The notes: generated by a model from the letters alone, not told the origin. 10,838 nucleotides of DNA from Chloroflexota bacterium (GCA_024278015.1 JAJRUC010000047.1:1-10838); one strand, 5' to 3'; positions 1-6,439 are shown, numbered from the stretch's first letter. Program-made: numbers and translations.

Positions 1-1599
1 CCCAAAGCGGTCAAGCGTTGTCTTGACCAAATTTCGGCGGCCAAAAATAACGGCCTCTGGCCCGACGCGCCGCAACTTGACGATGCCCTGCGCCCCGTGT
101 ACCGGCAATACCAGCAAATTTTGCAGCAGCGGCGCATCCTTGATTTTGACGATTTGCTGCTGCAAACCGTCCACCTGTTTGAGACCCGTCCGCCCGTGTT
201 GGCCGCCTATCAGCAGCGATTTTGCCGGCTGGCGGTGGATGAATATCAGGACACCAACCACATTCAGTACCGGCTGTTGCGTCTGCTGGCCGCCGGTGGG
301 GCCAATGTGTGCGCTATCGGCGACCCCGACCAGGCGATTTACGGCTTTCGGGGGGCGAAGCGCGATTATTTTTTGCGATTTACGCAGGATTTTCCGGGCG
401 CGAAGCAATTTACCCTCACCCAAAATTATCGCTCCATCCAACCCATTCTCCACGCCGCCGGCCAGGTCATTGCCCAAAACAGCGACAGCCGCCACCTTGA
501 GATTTGGTCAGAGTGGGCCGCCGCCACCCGGCTGACCGTGTACGGCGCGCCCACAGAAAAAGCCGAGGCGGAGTATGTGGTGCATCAAATTGAAAAGATG
601 GTGGGCGGAACCAGCTATTTTTCGCTCAATAGCGGGCGGGTTGATGACCGCGCCGGCCCGGACGAAGCCCCCGCCGGGCGGGCCTTCGGCGATTTTGCGG
701 TTTTGTACCGGCTGGGGGCGCAAAGCGCGGCCCTCATCGAAGCCCTGAACCGCTCCGGTATGCCGTATCAAGTGGTGGGTCAAAAATTGTTGAGCGATTA
801 TCCCGACATCAAACTGATTTTGGCCTGTCTGTGGTTTTGCTACAATCCGCAGTCTGTTTTTTATCTGGAACAGATACTAAACGCCGGGAAATCGCTGTTT
901 AATGCCGGGGCGCCGGCGATATTGCAGGAAAACGCCGATGAACGGGGGTGTTCGGTGGCGGAAACAGTGTGGGCCGGTGACCGCCTGACCGGATTCACGC
1001 CGGCCCAGCAAGACAGACTGGCGGTAGTGGCCGCCTTCTCGCGCGATTTACAGTACGCGGCGGCCTTCGAGCCGGTGACGGCTTTGATAGAGAAGACGGC
1101 CCGCTTCCTGAAAACGTACAGTCCGTCCCTGTTCAAAGAGGGCGCATCGGACCGCATCCGGAATTTACTGGCCCTGGCCCGCCCCTTCGACGTGCGGCTG
1201 GAGGCTTTTTTGGTGCGGATGGCCCTGCAAAAAGAAGCGGATGCCTACGACCCCCGCGCCGACCGGGTGGCCTTGATGACGTTGCACGCTGCCAAGGGGC
1301 TGGAGTTTCCGGTGGTGTTTATGGTGGGCTGCGAAGAAGGGCTGTTGCCCTGTCAGTGGAGCGGGGAAACCCCGGATTTCGCCGAGGAACGTCGCTTGTT
1401 TTACGTGGGTATGACCCGCGCCCGGCAAAACCTGATTTTAACCCACGCCAAAAAGCGATTTTTGTTTGGGCAGTGGCAGCAAAACATAATTTCCCGGTTT
1501 GTGGGCGAGATTGAATCGGGCCTGAAGGAACTGCAAACAGCGGCCCGCCGCGCGCGCGCCCCGGATTCCTCCCCCGCAAACCAGCTTTCGTTGTTTTGA
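1..1599 (+). CDS. UvrD/PcrA/Rep-type SF1 DNA helicase, C-terminal part (5' end outside window)
   Basis: ATP-dependent 3'-5' DNA helicase of superfamily 1A, the family acting in DNA repair and in clearing stalled replication or transcription complexes. The frame is open from base 1 (PKAVKRCLDQISAAKNNGLW...), so the start and the Walker A motif lie upstream; about 532 residues are visible, against 650-750 for the whole family. Seen motifs in order: DFDDLL; motif II DEYQDTN (from 238); motif III GDPDQAIYGFRGA (319-357); motif IV QNYRS (421-435); the 2B-type segment FAVLYRLGAQSAALIEAL; motif V TLHAAKGLEF (1279-1308); motif VI FYVGMTRAR (1399-1425) with its arginine finger. It ends soon after motif VI with QLSLF, which resembles a sliding-clamp-binding peptide. 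All catalytic motifs in the visible part are intact. It cannot be assigned to UvrD, PcrA or a more distant UvrD-like group without the N-terminus. Internal GTG at 97 is not the start. Confidence 0.95.
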   Translation, partial: PKAVKRCLDQISAAKNNGLWPDAPQLDDALRPVYRQYQQILQQRRILDFDDLLLQTVHLFETRPPVLAAYQQRFCRLAVDEYQDTNHIQYRLLRLLAAGGANVCAIGDPDQAIYGFRGAKRDYFLRFTQDFPGAKQFTLTQNYRSIQPILHAAGQVIAQNSDSRHLEIWSEWAAATRLTVYGAPTEKAEAEYVVHQIEKMVGGTSYFSLNSGRVDDRAGPDEAPAGRAFGDFAVLYRLGAQSAALIEALNRSGMPYQVVGQKLLSDYPDIKLILACLWFCYNPQSVFYLEQILNAGKSLFNAGAPAILQENADERGCSVAETVWAGDRLTGFTPAQQDRLAVVAAFSRDLQYAAAFEPVTALIEKTARFLKTYSPSLFKEGASDRIRNLLALARPFDVRLEAFLVRMALQKEADAYDPRADRVALMTLHAAKGLEFPVVFMVGCEEGLLPCQWSGETPDFAEERRLFYVGMTRARQNLILTHAKKRFLFGQWQQNIISRFVGEIESGLKELQTAARRARAPDSSPANQLSLF

Positions 1600-1611
1600 A
1601 CAGCGTGATAA

Positions 1612-1678
1612 TCTGTCTGCCTGCGGCCCGGACAATTTGTAAATACTATGAATATGGCTATTACCTTACGCAGACAGA
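1612..1678. repeat. Inverted repeat just after the helicase stop
   Basis: TCTGTCTGC at 1612-1620 is the exact reverse complement of GCAGACAGA at 1670-1678, with 49 bases between. The spacing is too wide and no T-run follows, so it does not look like an intrinsic terminator. The right arm overlaps the end-like sequence of the diverged dispersed repeat described at 1666. The left arm may be the remnant of an oppositely facing repeat end; that is inference. Confidence 0.35.
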
Positions 1679-1790
1679 GATTTGATAAATTCAAGATGAC
1701 GTCAATTGTGGCATTGCCCCCTCCCCCTGACCGCTCCGCGTCCCCCAAATTTGAGAGAGTACCCCATGCGGGGCACAGGCGGGAACACAG
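1666..1790. repeat. Diverged second copy of the dispersed element seen at 6151-6413 (left half)
   Basis: TTACGCAG followed by an atttgataaatt-like stretch (1666-1691) matches the left end of the 6151 element (TTACGCAG...atttgacaaaatt). The 16-base string CCCCCTCCCCCTGACC at 1717-1732 recurs exactly at 6206-6221, and CCCCCAAATTTG follows in both. The distance from TTACG to AAATTT is 81 bases here and 76 there, so the order and spacing of the parts are conserved. A short CCCC/GGGG stem at 1762-1772 and a cacagg-containing stretch resemble the other copy's right half. No matching right terminal repeat was found, so the right boundary is unknown and the copy looks decayed. It carries no coding sequence. 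Confidence 0.5.
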
Positions 1791-2098
1791 GAAGTAGATT
1801 CCGGACATTGTTCTCCGAAAAATTCCGGAATGACTTCTCAACAGCAGAGATTTTCGCCCAAAAATCAGGATACGATTGCCCTGCCGACAAAACGATGCTG
1901 CATTTACGATGCTTCCAATTCAAAAAATGACAAATTCGCTGAAACCCTGTAAAATAAATTTGTCAACTATTCAAACGCAAACATTTGTAACCGTAAATAA
2001 TAGCCTTTTGCCGTTTCTACTCCCTGAATTGGGGGTGGAAGGGGGCGAGTAAGTTTACCATAAATCAGAAACAGTTAAAATAGCAGGGAGAAGGAATT

Positions 2099-2631
2099 AT
2101 GCAATCTGACGCCAAACAAAAAAGTAAACCTGCTCAAAAGTTTTTGATAATTGGCGGTACGCCAAAGGCTGCAACGACATCTCTGTTTAACTATCTGGCT
2201 GCTCATCCGGCAGTTTGTCCTGCAAATCGAAAAGAAACTTGTTTTTTCGCCCGTGAACACGCTTTACTCAAAGAATGTGGCGCTAAAAATTGCAAAAATA
2301 TTGCAGAACGCGACTATCTTGTTCATTCTTCGTGACCGTCAATACACGCTCTGCCTTGCTTAACAGAGTGTTAATGGGCCTGGAACCTGTTGTAGCAAAT
2401 TTAAGGTCCCGCGTCATCAATAATCCCGGCTTGTACAAGAGATTTGAAGATGTCACACAGATTGGAAAGTTATCATTACGCAATTTAAATGACCGTGGGC
2501 CGGAGAACAGGCAAGTTGCCACCGCTGAAGTGCGGGCCAAATTAATGGAATATTATCAACCTTGTAATCAAACACTTTCAGAAGAACTGGGTCGTTCTTT
2601 ACCCTGGGCATCATTTCAACCGAATTTGTGA
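2099..2631 (+). pseudogene. Sulfotransferase-family protein, broken by internal deletion and frameshifts
   Basis: A remnant of a PAPS-dependent sulfotransferase, an enzyme class that moves sulfate from 3'-phosphoadenylyl sulfate to a hydroxyl or amine. A good ribosome-binding site (GGGAGAAGG at 2086-2094) precedes ATG 2099. Frame 2 encodes FLIIGGTPKAATTSLFNYLA, with the 5'-phosphosulfate loop PKxxTTSL, then KETCFFA. Near 2250 the family resemblance jumps to frame 3, giving NTLYSKNVALKIAKIL followed by ATILFILRD, which is the 3'-phosphate-binding region. The roughly 60-80 residues normally between these parts are missing. At about 2337 it jumps again to frame 1 (VNTRSALLNRVLMGLEP), as if two bases of the Pro codon in the usual RDPV had been lost. 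Frame 1 ends with RAKLMEYYQPCNQTLSEELG, a typical sulfotransferase C-terminus, also shortened upstream. About 175 codons remain against ~280-300. It cannot give an active enzyme. Low GC and no functional link to neighbours suggest an acquired, dying gene. Confidence 0.8.
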
Positions 2632-2644
2632 CTATCTGATAGTC
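2630..2644. repeat. Small perfect inverted repeat upstream of the PLP enzyme gene
   Basis: GACTATC-T-GATAGTC has 7-base arms around one central base. It sits 64 bases upstream of the PLP enzyme start, at the end of the sulfotransferase remnant. It could be an operator half-site pair for the downstream genes, but such short palindromes also occur by chance. No convincing -35/-10 pair was found next to it. Confidence 0.2.
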
Positions 2645-2708
2645 GTTCCCATCAAAACAGGCGACTGCTCCCTTTGCCGCCCCACAAACATAAACACAGG
2701 ATAAAATT

Positions 2709-4160
2709 ATGGTCGGTTTACCCCCTAATCGCACCCCGGCAGATGCGGTTTTGAACGTGATGCGTCAGCTTCGGGAAAAAGATGCCCGTTGGCAAGAGGG
2801 AAAAACGTGGAGTCTGGTTTTTCACGCCGGCGATGAGGTGCATCATCTGCTGAAAGAAGCCTACGCGATGTTCTTTGCTGAAAACGGCCTGAACCCGATG
2901 GCCTTCCCCAGCCTGAAAAAATTCGAGGCCGAAGTCGTTTCCATGACCGCCCGCCTGCTGGGCGGCGATGACCGGATTGCCGGTAATATGACCTCCGGCG
3001 GCACCGAAAGCCTGCTGATGGCCGTCAAAACCGCCCGCGAGTGGGCGCGGGCCAATCGCCCCCACATTACCCAACCGGAAATACTTATGCCCAACTCGGC
3101 CCACCCCGCCTTTGAAAAAGCGGCCCACTATTTCGGCCTTAAATCGGTGCGCGTGCCGGTGGACGACCACTTTCAGGCCGATGTAGACGCCATGCGGGCC
3201 GCCGTCACCCCCAACACCATCCTGCTCATCGGCTCGGCCCCGTCGTACCCGCAAGGCATTGTAGACCCCATTCCGAAGCTGGCCGCCCTGGCTCAGAAAC
3301 ACAACATTTTGTGCCACGTCGATGCCTGCGTCGGCGGTTTTATGCTGCCCTTTGTGCGCCGTCTGGGCTACCCTGTGCCTGATTTCGATTTCAGCGTGCC
3401 GGGCGTAACTTCCATTTCGGTTGACCTGCACAAATACGGCTATGCGGCCAAAGGCGCATCGGTTATTTTATATCGCACCGCCGCCTTGCGCCGCCATCAG
3501 TTTTTTGTTTACACTGATTGGGCGGGCGGCATTTACGCCTCGCCCGCAATGACCGGCACCCGGCCCGGCGGAGCCATTGCCGCCGCCTGGGCGGTGATGA
3601 ACTTTCTGGGTGAAGCGGGCTATCTGGAAATTGCCGAAACCGTGATGCGCACCGTCGAAAAACTGCGGGCCGGTATCAACGCCATTGACGGCCTGCATGT
3701 GCCGGGTAATCCGCCCATGAGCATTTTAGCCATTGGCTCAAACTCGTTGAACGTGTACGAGGTGGGCGATGAACTGGCTTTGCTGGGCTGGCATCTTGAC
3801 CGCCAGCAGTTTCCGGCCGGCCTGCATTTGACGGTTACGCCGGCCCACGCCGCCGTTGCCGACCAGTTTCTGGCCGATTTGGCGACAGCAGCCCGCCGGG
3901 CCGGGCGGTTAAGCGTGCCCCGGCTGCTCAATTCAATGCAGGTGAAGCTGGCAACCTGGGCCGTCCGTAAATTGCCGCCGAACATAGTCAGCGCCTTGAC
4001 GGCCCAATCGGCCAAACTGACCGGCATCGGCGGCGAAAACGAAGGCCGCTCGGCGGCCATGTACGGCATGATGGCTACCTTGCCCAATCGCGGTGATATT
4101 GATGAACTGGTGCTGGATATTCTGGAGCAGTTCACCACCGTCCCCGCTTCAGACAAGTAG
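2709..4160 (+). CDS. Sphingosine-1-phosphate-lyase-like PLP-dependent enzyme (group II decarboxylase fold)
   Basis: A 483-residue fold-type I PLP enzyme of the group II decarboxylase/sphinganine-1-phosphate aldolase family. Family members cleave a C2-C3 bond of phosphorylated sphingoid bases to an aldehyde and phosphoethanolamine, or decarboxylate amino acids. Seen: NPMAFPSLKKFEAEVVSM (62-79), matching the lyase N-terminal region; TSGGTESLLMA (95-105), the phosphate-binding segment; HPAFEKA with the ring-stacking His132; Asp205 in HVDACVGGF, the pyridine-nitrogen partner; and SVDLHKYGYAAKGAS with Schiff-base Lys242 and the second conserved Lys248. The last pattern (HKYG.A.KG.S) is the hallmark of S1P lyase over glutamate or tyrosine decarboxylases. 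There is no N-terminal membrane anchor, as in soluble bacterial homologues. Weak ribosome-binding site (ACAGG) before ATG 2709. It is the first intact gene of the colinear block and is followed after 14 bases by a permease. The family is firm; the substrate is not. Confidence 0.88.
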   Translation: MVGLPPNRTPADAVLNVMRQLREKDARWQEGKTWSLVFHAGDEVHHLLKEAYAMFFAENGLNPMAFPSLKKFEAEVVSMTARLLGGDDRIAGNMTSGGTESLLMAVKTAREWARANRPHITQPEILMPNSAHPAFEKAAHYFGLKSVRVPVDDHFQADVDAMRAAVTPNTILLIGSAPSYPQGIVDPIPKLAALAQKHNILCHVDACVGGFMLPFVRRLGYPVPDFDFSVPGVTSISVDLHKYGYAAKGASVILYRTAALRRHQFFVYTDWAGGIYASPAMTGTRPGGAIAAAWAVMNFLGEAGYLEIAETVMRTVEKLRAGINAIDGLHVPGNPPMSILAIGSNSLNVYEVGDELALLGWHLDRQQFPAGLHLTVTPAHAAVADQFLADLATAARRAGRLSVPRLLNSMQVKLATWAVRKLPPNIVSALTAQSAKLTGIGGENEGRSAAMYGMMATLPNRGDIDELVLDILEQFTTVPASDK

Positions 4161-4174
4161 CGCGTTCCCTCACC

Positions 4175-4897
4175 GTGAATGCTTTCTTTGTGGCGCTGCT
4201 GGTTTTTTTGGCGGCGGGCATGCAAACCGTTTCCGGCTTCGGCTTCGCCTTGCTGGCAATGCCCATCCTGACCCTGCTGCTGGGCTTGCAAATTGCAGCC
4301 CCGCTCATTGCCATGACCGGGGTGACGCTGTACGCCGTCAACCTGATTCGTTATCGACAGGCCGTCAACTGGCCCGAAGTGGCGCGGCTGGTCGGCGCCT
4401 CGGCGGTGGGGGTGCCGGTGGGTATCTGGGCGCTTGATAACGCCAACGAGGCGGTCATTCAAACTCTGTTGGGCGGGCTGCTGATTGCCTACGCCCTGTA
4501 TCGCCAAACCCGGCCCGCCACCCGGCATCGAGTGGGGGCGGGTTGGGTTTTTGGGGCCGGTTTTCTGGCCGGCTGTCTGGGCGGAGCCTACAACACCCCC
4601 GGCCCGCCGGTCATCGTTTACGGTGCGTTGCGGCAGTGGCCCAAACAATCGTTCAAGGCCGTATTGCAGGCCACGTTTTTGGTGAACGGGGCGCTGGTGG
4701 TGGCCTCTCATTTTGCGGCCCGCCACCTGACCGCCACCGTGCTGAATTTGTACCTGTGGGCCGGCCCGGCCCTGCTGCTGGGGGTGTGGGCCGGTTCTCG
4801 CCTTGACAGCCGGCTGAATCGACGCTGGTTTGAGCGCGTTGTCACCGGCATGATTTTTTTGCTGGGCCTTTCACTGATGGCTGCCGCCCGTCAATAG
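4175..4897 (+). CDS. TauE/SafE-family membrane permease
   Basis: A 240-residue, very hydrophobic protein with about 7-8 predicted membrane segments. The first segment, ending AAGMQTVSGFGFALLAMPIL, carries the glycine-rich G.GFA..A.P.L signature of the TauE/SafE (DUF81) family. The second half has a repeat-like counterpart in FLAGCLGGAYNTPGPPVIVY. Family members export sulfite, sulfoacetate or other organic anions, though most are uncharacterised. The start is GTG at 4175, 14 bases after the PLP gene stop. CTCACC lies directly before it and no purine-rich ribosome-binding site is seen, so translation is probably coupled to the upstream gene. No better in-frame start was found without losing the first membrane segment. 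Its tight spacing places it in the same transcription unit as the PLP enzyme and the dehydrogenase, so it may move a substrate or product of that pathway. Confidence 0.87.
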   Translation: MNAFFVALLVFLAAGMQTVSGFGFALLAMPILTLLLGLQIAAPLIAMTGVTLYAVNLIRYRQAVNWPEVARLVGASAVGVPVGIWALDNANEAVIQTLLGGLLIAYALYRQTRPATRHRVGAGWVFGAGFLAGCLGGAYNTPGPPVIVYGALRQWPKQSFKAVLQATFLVNGALVVASHFAARHLTATVLNLYLWAGPALLLGVWAGSRLDSRLNRRWFERVVTGMIFLLGLSLMAAARQ

Positions 4898-4924
4898 CCC
4901 GCGCCACCTTTTTTGGAGCTACAC

Positions 4925-6148
4925 ATGCAAACGATGTTCATCGACCTTTCCTTGCCCCGTATCGCCTTCACCCGCCTGGCGGGCCGGGTTTCGCGGCGGG
5001 CCTGTTTTGCCGCCGGCTCGCCCCTTCACCTGAAAACCCTGCCGGAGCCGCCTTTGCCGCAGGCCGATTGGGTGCGCGTCCAAAATAGTCTGTGCGGCAT
5101 TTGCGGCAGCGATTTGCACCAGATTTTTCTGGATACCGGCCTGGATGTGGCTCCCCTCGCCTTGCCCGCGAACAAACGCATCTATTTGGGGCACGAAATG
5201 GTCGGCGCGGTGCTGGAAACCGGCCCGGCTGTAACCGGGTTTCGGCCCGGCGACAGGGTGGTGCGCTGGGGCCGGGCCAACGATTGCCGGGCGCGGAGGC
5301 GGGCCGACCTGTGCCCGGCCTGCCGGCGCGGGCATCGGGTGCTGTGCGAAAGGGCTTCTGACCCGTGGGACTTGCGCCCCGTCGGCGGCGGCTTTGGCGA
5401 TAGCTTCATCACCCCGGCTGCCACGCTTGTCCCCGTACCCACCGACGTTTCGGACGAGCAGGCTATTTTCATCGAACCGGCGGCCGTGGCTTTGCACGCC
5501 GCTTCCCGGTGCGCGCCGCCGCCGGGCGCGCGTGTGCTGGTGTTCGGCGTGGGGACCATCGGCTTTTTGCTGGTGCAGGCCTTGCGCGTTTTTCAGCCGG
5601 ATTGCGAAATTACGGCCGTGGCTCAATTTCCGTGGCAGGCAAAAATGGCCCGCGAGTTTGGGGCGGCGCACACCTTTTTGGCCGCTGACGATGGCTTTGC
5701 CGAAACGGCGCGTTTGACCGGCGCCCGGCTGTATGAACAGCGCGGCAATCGGATGCTGGTGGGCGGCTTTGATGTGGTCTTCGATGTGGTTGGCCTGGAA
5801 AGTACCCTGAACATGGCCCTGCGCTGGACCCGCGCCCACGGTACGGTGGTGCTGGTGGGAGTGAACCTGCATCGGATGAAACTGGATTTAACGCCGGTCT
5901 GGTATCAGGAAGTGAATTTGGTGGGCGCGGTGGGGCACGATGTGCTGACCTGGCGCGGCGAAACGCTTTCCAATTTTGACCTGGCTATCCGGGGTATGCA
6001 GGCAGGTTGGCTGCATTGCGAACCGTTGTTGACGCATCGGTTTGCGTTGGCAGACTACCGGCAAGCCTTTAACGTGGCTATCGATAAACAAACGTTCCGG
6101 TCAATAAAAGTGGCGTTTGACCTGTTGCCCAATCAGCAAAGTAAATAA
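4925..6148 (+). CDS. Zinc-dependent medium-chain alcohol/polyol dehydrogenase
   Basis: A 407-residue member of the zinc-containing medium-chain dehydrogenase family (threonine/sorbitol/alcohol dehydrogenase type), oxidising an alcohol or reducing a carbonyl with NAD(P). Start chosen at ATG 4925 because TTGGAG (4913-4918) is well spaced before it; an in-frame TTG at 4913 overlaps that site. Seen: LCGICGSDLH (56-65) with catalytic-zinc Cys60; GHE (89-91) with zinc ligands His90 and Glu91; structural-zinc cysteines 121, 130, 133 and 141; FIEPAAVALHAA at the hinge; Rossmann motif GVGTIG (208-213); and a catalytic-domain return near the C-terminus. The first structural-zinc gap is eight residues against the usual two. 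About 15 residues around TGARLYEQRGNRMLVGG look like an insertion. The last codons AGT AAA TAA form the duplicated target of the adjoining element. Substrate unknown. Confidence 0.9.
   Translation: MQTMFIDLSLPRIAFTRLAGRVSRRACFAAGSPLHLKTLPEPPLPQADWVRVQNSLCGICGSDLHQIFLDTGLDVAPLALPANKRIYLGHEMVGAVLETGPAVTGFRPGDRVVRWGRANDCRARRRADLCPACRRGHRVLCERASDPWDLRPVGGGFGDSFITPAATLVPVPTDVSDEQAIFIEPAAVALHAASRCAPPPGARVLVFGVGTIGFLLVQALRVFQPDCEITAVAQFPWQAKMAREFGAAHTFLAADDGFAETARLTGARLYEQRGNRMLVGGFDVVFDVVGLESTLNMALRWTRAHGTVVLVGVNLHRMKLDLTPVWYQEVNLVGAVGHDVLTWRGETLSNFDLAIRGMQAGWLHCEPLLTHRFALADYRQAFNVAIDKQTFRSIKVAFDLLPNQQSK
6140..6148 (+). repeat. Left copy of target-site duplication flanking the MITE-like element
   Basis: AGTAAATAA, identical to 6414-6422. 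If extended to 11 bases, the two copies differ at one position (AGTAAATAACT against AGTAAATAATT) and abut the element exactly at 6151 and 6413. It includes the dehydrogenase stop codon, so the insertion left that protein intact. Confidence 0.75.
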
Positions 6149-6219
6149 CTCATGTTACGCAGTCTGTAATTTGACAAAATTCTATATCTCACAGTGTGCA
6201 TTTTACCCCCTCCCCCTGA

Positions 6220-6247
6220 CCCCCTCCCCCAAATTTGGGGGAGGGGG
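6220..6247. repeat. 28-bp perfect palindrome in the element core
   Basis: Arms CCCCCTCCCCCAAA and TTTGGGGGAGGGGG pair over 14 bases each with no loop. It reads the same on both strands. The following GGAAAAG is not a T-run, so it is not a standard intrinsic terminator on the plus strand. Confidence 0.8.
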
Positions 6248-6259
6248 GAAAAGAGGGTG

Positions 6260-6287
6260 AGCGAGGGGGGACGAAGTCCCCCTCGCT
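6260..6287. repeat. Hairpin in the element core, 10-bp stem
   Basis: AGCGAGGGGG (6260-6269) pairs with CCCCCTCGCT (6278-6287) across an 8-base loop. TTCTATC follows the stem, a weak T-content that could give partial termination on the plus strand; this is uncertain. Confidence 0.7.
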
Positions 6288-6297
6288 TTCTATCACT

Positions 6298-6322
6298 CCC
6301 CCCTTCCCTATGGGAAGGGGGG
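6298..6322. repeat. Hairpin in the element core, 11-bp stem
   Basis: CCCCCCTTCCC (6298-6308) pairs with GGGAAGGGGGG (6312-6322) across the loop TAT. It lies 10 bases after the previous hairpin, so a transcript through the element would fold into several successive GC-rich stems. Confidence 0.7.
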
Positions 6323-6413
6323 ACACAGGGGGGATGGGGAATATCTAAAACTACAAGTTTTTCGTAATAATTTCAATTATTCCATTCAGGCAATTTTTCA
6401 ACTGCGTAACATC

Positions 6414-6422
6414 AGTAAATAA
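6414..6422 (+). repeat. Right copy of target-site duplication
   Basis: AGTAAATAA, identical to 6140-6148. The sequence after it (TTACAATCAAAAGGAGG...) would be the original downstream flank of the dehydrogenase stop codon. Confidence 0.75.
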
Positions 6423-6433
6423 TTACAATCAAA

Positions 6434-6439
6434 AGGAGG
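6434..6439 (+). promoter_or_regulatory. Strong Shine-Dalgarno site of the MFS gene
   Basis: AGGAGG, five bases before ATG 6445, the best-matching ribosome-binding site in the window. It fixes the start of the transporter and lies outside the element, 20 bases beyond its right end. Confidence 0.8.

Larger units (their letters stand above)
1600..2098. other. Intergenic region without a supportable gene
   Basis: About 500 bases between the helicase stop and the sulfotransferase remnant. Besides the repeat pieces at 1612-1790 it has the palindrome ATTCCGGAAT (1822-1831), whose half also pairs with ATTCCGGA at 1798-1805. From about 1840 it becomes AT-rich. The short open frames here have no recognisable motif, poor ribosome-binding sites and no family resemblance. 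They are left out. Confidence 0.7.
6151..6413. mobile_element. MITE-like non-coding element, 263 bp
   Basis: ATGTTACGCAGT at 6152-6163 is repeated exactly in reverse complement at 6401-6412. The next bases inside (tgtaatttg / tgaaaaattg) are also similar, giving imperfect ends of about 25 bp. A 9-11 bp direct repeat flanks both ends, as expected from transposition. No open frame of transposase size lies inside, so it would need a transposase from elsewhere. Its core is three strong C-tract/G-tract hairpins (6220-6322). A decayed relative lies at 1666. The long duplication recalls IS4-type elements, which often make 9-12 bp duplications, but the parent element is not identified. Confidence 0.75.

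Noticed and set aside
1706..1930. 74-codon plus-strand open frame and its overlapping minus-strand frames
   Set aside because: It lies over the decayed repeat, has no ribosome-binding site, and the translation has no recognisable feature.
2054..2081. Possible promoter TTTACC-16-TAAAAT before the sulfotransferase remnant
   Set aside because: Transcription would start about 7 bases later, inside the ribosome-binding site at 2086-2094, so it could not serve that gene well. The boxes are also weak.
2718..3431. Minus-strand open frame of 237 codons opposite the PLP enzyme
   Set aside because: Antisense shadow with no ribosome-binding site or recognisable motif.
3620..4726. Minus-strand open frame of 368 codons spanning two genes
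   Set aside because: It covers the end of the PLP enzyme gene and most of the permease gene, both well supported on the plus strand. Its translation has no domain and low-complexity composition.
4919..5872. Minus-strand open frame of 317 codons opposite the dehydrogenase
   Set aside because: Antisense shadow; the plus strand shows zinc-ligand and Rossmann motifs in order.
6151..6413. CRISPR array or tandem repeat
   Set aside because: The repeated C/G tracts form unequal hairpins without regular spacing or unique spacers. Terminal inverted repeats with target duplication explain the region better.
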